NCBI GenBank assembly: GCA_904063045.1
Contig: CAJFCJ010000019.1
Location: 558,001 to 622,000 of the forward strand
DNA length: 64,000 nt
Reading direction: 5' to 3'
DNA from: Dimorphilus gyrociliatus
Taxonomy: Eukaryota; Annelida; Polychaeta; Dinophilidae
Numbering within the stretch: the first letter of the stretch is position 1; every line of letters begins with the position of its first letter. The notes beneath the pieces are model-generated. The model made no database searches and was not told where the DNA came from. It saw nothing but the letters and a program-made list of their open reading frames with translations. This document shows positions 60,275 through 64,000 of this stretch, piece by piece. A program made the position numbers and the translations under genes.

Positions 60275-63200
60275 TTATTTTTTCTTGGCCTTTTGTAACT
60301 TGAGAACGTTCGCGGCAGTAATGCGCACTTTACCAGGTAGATTTCTAGATAGGTCCACATCCTGAGAAAAAATAGCATAAAATTAGAGATGAAAATATTA
60401 ATGTCTTTATTGTTATTTTTTCTCTTGTATATATAGCTGTAGAAGCGCTAACGACGCTCGAAAAATCACACGAGTCTCTCTAGCAACAAAGTCCTTATAA
60501 TTAGCTTAACACATGCTAATAACATATTCACTGACTAATTAAATAACGACGCTTTGCACTCGGAAACGTATCTAAGCGCGTGCTTCGATTAGAAATATTG
60601 CTCTTTTAACTTTCTAACTAGCCAGAGCTCTAGGACTCGCCCAGATGAATGCCCAAATGCGAATCTAATCCTTTCAGTTCTTCGACATTAAATGATGCTC
60701 TCTGGTCAAGGAAACGCCCTTGACAATTTCTTTGTTACGATAGTCACGTTTCATCACTCTTGCGTATTACCGTGAATAGAGACTTTACTTTTTTTTTACC
60801 ATTTCAAACAAAACAAAAAAAATACCTTTAAACTTTTAAATAAATCTTTTTCTCGTGACGTTGTCGATTTGTCAGCCAGAAAGGCGTTGACTACCATTTT
60901 CGATGCTGTAATCAATACAAAGCGCATATAATACAAGCTATTGAGTACAGTTTTTTTTCTTCTCTTTTTTTTTTACCTTTCCCTTTCTTATTGTTCCCAG
61001 GTGTTACTTTTACTTTGAATCTGTAATCATTTTGATATAGCATTAACATTGTTCATATAGTATGATTTCTTTTATATACTATTAAGACCCAAAATAGCCT
61101 ACTTGTAATTCGATAATGATGAATAGGGAGCGCACACTGGTATGGCAAACAATAAAGTATCCTCTACCGTTGGCTGTCCTGTAAGCGTATCTAGAATTTT
61201 CATGTTCTAAAAAACAAAAACAAAAACTACACGACGCGTAATTGAAACTGACAACCAACTTCCTGTTGGGCATTATCCCCCTCGTCTTCTCCTGAATCAT
61301 GCTCTTCTTCAGCCTCAATTTTCATGTTTCGGGTACTACCTATAAAAGAAATTATGATTGATAAAAGTCCTATAAAGAAGAAAATTTCTTAATGAGGAAA
61401 AATTACCCTTTTCAGATGTTAAACGTTGCTGGTGTCGTATTTTTGCTTGCTCTTGCCTTTCCCTCTTCTCTTCGAGCAGTTGTTGACGTTTTGCATCTTT
61501 AGCTTTTTTCCCCTTTAATTTTTTCTCCTCATTCGCCATAGACTACAAAATTATTTAAATAAGGGAAAATTAGTGCGATTTAACAGGAAAACTATGTTGG
61601 TCTATTACCCCTAGAATTTTCATGCGCATTTCCCTATCTTCCTCATCCTGATCGCCGTATTTTTGTTTGATCTTTTTTAATTTCGACTGACGACAACAAG
61701 ATAAATTCAATGTAAAATTACAGAGGCATTTTGCCTACAAACGACAAACCTTTTGACCCCTTTTCACGGGCTGCTGGCTCTCATGGCGTTCAGAGGGTTT
61801 TGTTTCGGTGGTGTCCTGTAATTTTTTATTGATGAAAATAAGCTAGCAATGAAAATTATTTGACTATGATTACTCTTTGCTTGATCAATTCTTCATTAAT
61901 CTTATCATTATCATTTGTATCATCGTAGCTCTTACTGTGATGCAAACTAGGGTCATCAGCTTTCTTTTGTTTTTTTTTCATCTCTCTTCTCTGTTTTGCT
62001 GATAGTTTGGCTCCGGCCTTCAAGCTTGAATGGGAGTCCTGTCGACTGATGTCAAGTGGGACACCATCGCCTAAATGGATTATGTCAGCATTGTCATATT
62101 CTTCCGATTTACTATCCGTTCTTTCAACCGCAGCAGTCGCTCTTCCATGTCAACGAATAGCATGAAATTATTCGCTCTAACTAACTATACATAATATATA
62201 TATTTTATATAAAATAAATACCCTTTTTCGGCTTTTAGCTCCACTTTAATGGATGTGTTGGGAAAACACTGATCTTCATTTTCGGACGAGGTGTCATAAG
62301 ACCCATTATTATCACCATCATTATCACCCTCGCTATCATCATTATCACCATTATCATCATCATCCATATTTAGCTCCTCCTCATTTTTATTTTCTGAATC
62401 AGTCTTATTCTTTTCACTGATTCCCAATTCTTCGTCTTCTTCCTCTAGAACTCTTACTTTACGTTCTCCTCTATGCCTTTCAATACAATCGTCATCCAAT
62501 TTAAATAAGAACCCGAAACCATAAATAAGATAAGACGGGGGTAAGTAATTTTTTTTCCCTAATGAAATAAGCATAAATAATGAACGTATAGAAAGCTAAC
62601 TAAGGACCATACCTCTAATCATGAAAGCCCCAGTTGACAAATATTCCCCTGTAGGAGCTGTTTTAGAAACTTGACTAGGATTCACCCACCAAGCGCTAGT
62701 TACTACTTTAGAATCCCAGGCGGCACTCTACAAACAAATAACTTGCTTTAAAATAAATAACAATCGAAAAGGAACAACGTTAAAAAAGAGAAAAATCTCA
62801 TTGTACATTGCATATGGCCATTGTACCGGCCTCATTTAAGGTCTTCGGTGGAACCGGCATCTCATTTCCCATATGATTTTTTATAATGACACTACAAGCC
62901 CCGTGTAGATCGGCATGCACATAGACATCTTTCGACCGCATATATCTTTTAACTATCATTTCATTTTGCTGAGAGTCTCTGCCGCCTATTACAAGATAAT
63001 TCTCGGAACTAATAAACCAGAGGAACTTCTCAAACCTAATTTACGAGCAAAAGCCAGAAATTATTAATGTCTTAAGAAAAGATATAATAAAATATCGGCA
63101 AAATGTGCATACCAATAAACTTTTCGGGCTTTATTAATAGAGGCTATTTTTGAGGCTTCCTTTAAAGTTTCTTTCGTTTTCTTTTCGGCATTTTTTAAAG

Positions 63201-63944
63201 CCTTGGATGAAGCCTCTATAGTCTTTTTTTCTTTTAACGAAGCTTGCCGTTTTTCGTCGTAGTATTTCCTGGCATTGGCAAAAGTAGTTAAACCTAAATC
63301 GATTTCAACTTTTTGAGGTTTCAAGCTGGGATTTTTTTCATAGTCATCCTCATTAAGAGAAGGTTCCCTATTATTAATAATAATAAGAAACCAATATACT
63401 TCAAAATTTAATTAACAATAATGGTCATTTCATCTACTTACGAAAGTAAAAGAGTTATATGATTTCTATCAAGGTTCAGTTGCTTTATTGCTAGTGCGAT
63501 TGTATCTCCTTGTTTTTGCGCTTCTTTCACAAGGCGTTCTATTTCATCCCAAGCAATTTGATTAGCTAATGCGCTTTGAACAATCATAATAGCCTTTTCA
63601 ACTAATTCTAAATTTATCTGAATCAATTCTGCTTTTCTTTGATCAATTTCTTGTGTTTTTTGCAAATTATCTATCCGTTTTTCATGATCTTTTTTAACAT
63701 TGCTCAATTTCTTTAAAGCAGCTTTCTCTTGTTGCAGTGCCTTAATATCTAATTTTTGACTTTCACTTTTTGAGAAGAATTCATCACATGCCTAAATTTT
63801 TAATTAATAAGTATTATGTATTGTATATATAAGATATATATGTCTGAATAATTTATAGAAATAACAACCTTGTCGAAGGAATCAAATTCAATTTGGGAAT
63901 TTTTTTCGTGTTGTTTAAACTTGAATGGATGAAATTCATTATAT
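60275..63944 (-). CDS. NEMF: NEMF / Rqc2 ribosome quality control factor, C-terminal part
   Basis: Partial; the 5' end lies beyond the right edge. Exons: 63869..63944, 63442..63791, 63113..63367, 62807..63035, 62613..62727, 62222..62558, 61874..62141, 61750..61815, 61609..61686, 61407..61542, 61260..61339, 61103..61206, 60977..61020, 60826..60905, 60275..60361, all phase-compatible. NEMF binds stalled 60S subunits with peptidyl-tRNA, recruits Listerin and directs C-terminal tailing. Seen here: the coiled-coil region ([15 protein letters not shown]), [11 protein letters not shown] and [20 protein letters not shown]. The NFACT-R domain follows ([54 protein letters not shown]), then an Asp/Asn-rich linker, [19 protein letters not shown] and the NFACT-C end ([39 protein letters not shown]). 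The N-terminal NFACT-N domain is outside. Its stop is 49 bp from the convergent ENTREP-like stop. Confidence 0.94.
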
Positions 63945-64000
63945 CTATTCAAAAAGATTACAAAAAAATATATAAAACGCTTTTGATTTGATATATATAT
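63945..64000 (-). other. NEMF: Partial NEMF intron at window edge
   Basis: Sequence right of the acceptor at 63945-63946. It has no further coding signal before the window ends. Confidence 0.6.

Noticed and set aside
1-64000. tRNA, rRNA, CRISPR and transposon signatures
   Set aside because: I looked for B-box-like GGTTCGAATCC strings, long direct repeats with spacers, and transposase or reverse-transcriptase motifs. Nothing convincing appeared by eye; tRNAscan-SE and RepeatMasker would settle it.

Overview
The window is AT-rich metazoan nuclear DNA carrying nineteen protein-coding genes on both strands. Most are split by canonical GT-AG introns, many only about 45-70 bp long. The gene set is bilaterian: SNAP-25, a two-domain galectin, an Msxlx-like homeobox gene, a cyclic-nucleotide-gated (CNG) channel, FOXN3-type forkhead, a KASH-like nuclear-envelope protein, GH29 and GH31 lysosomal-type glycosidases, ZW10, an SR splicing factor, PTBP, THOC7, TEX10, progranulin, an ENTREP/FAM189-like four-TM protein and NEMF. 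Two animal-type universal stress proteins, an Msxlx-type homeodomain and the compact introns suggest a small-genome lophotrochozoan such as a dwarf annelid. That taxonomic placement is inference. I saw no prokaryotic, viral or transposase genes, no CRISPR array and no convincing tRNA or rRNA.

Layout. 1-12 kb: 3' end of SNAP-25 (+) with two tandem alternative last exons, then galectin, homeobox and CNG channel genes, all on the minus strand and separated by long noncoding stretches. 12-16.9 kb: an intronless FOXN2/3-type gene (+) in wide flanks. 16.9-27.6 kb: a ten-exon KASH-like gene (+) with large introns. 28.8-39.8 kb: a dense housekeeping block with alpha-L-fucosidase (-), ZW10 (+), SR protein (-), PTBP (-) and THOC7 (+) sharing a 128-bp divergent promoter, then a universal stress protein (-). 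40.3-48.2 kb: an acidic helical-repeat protein and TEX10 (-, possibly one gene), then GH31 alpha-glucosidase (-). 49-52.5 kb: a ten-repeat progranulin (+). 54.4-55.1 kb: a second universal stress protein (+). 56.9-60.2 kb: ENTREP/FAM189-like (+), ending 49 bp from the convergent NEMF gene (-), which runs off the right edge.

The genes do not form one pathway. There are thematic pairs: RNA processing and export (SR protein, PTBP, THOC7), lysosome (GH29, GH31, progranulin), ribosome biogenesis and quality control (TEX10, NEMF), and membrane signalling and fusion (SNAP-25, CNG). The points most worth a second look are: the duplicated SNAP-25 terminal exon; a CNG channel in which the pore glutamate and the cyclic-nucleotide-contact threonine are both Asn; a KASH-like tail without the PPPx terminus; the possible TEX10 fusion; and two recurrent noncoding motifs, AGAGACGCC and a CTCF-like AGATGGCGC.

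Exon limits were derived by hand from reading frame, splice dinucleotides and family similarity. No alignment or database search was run.
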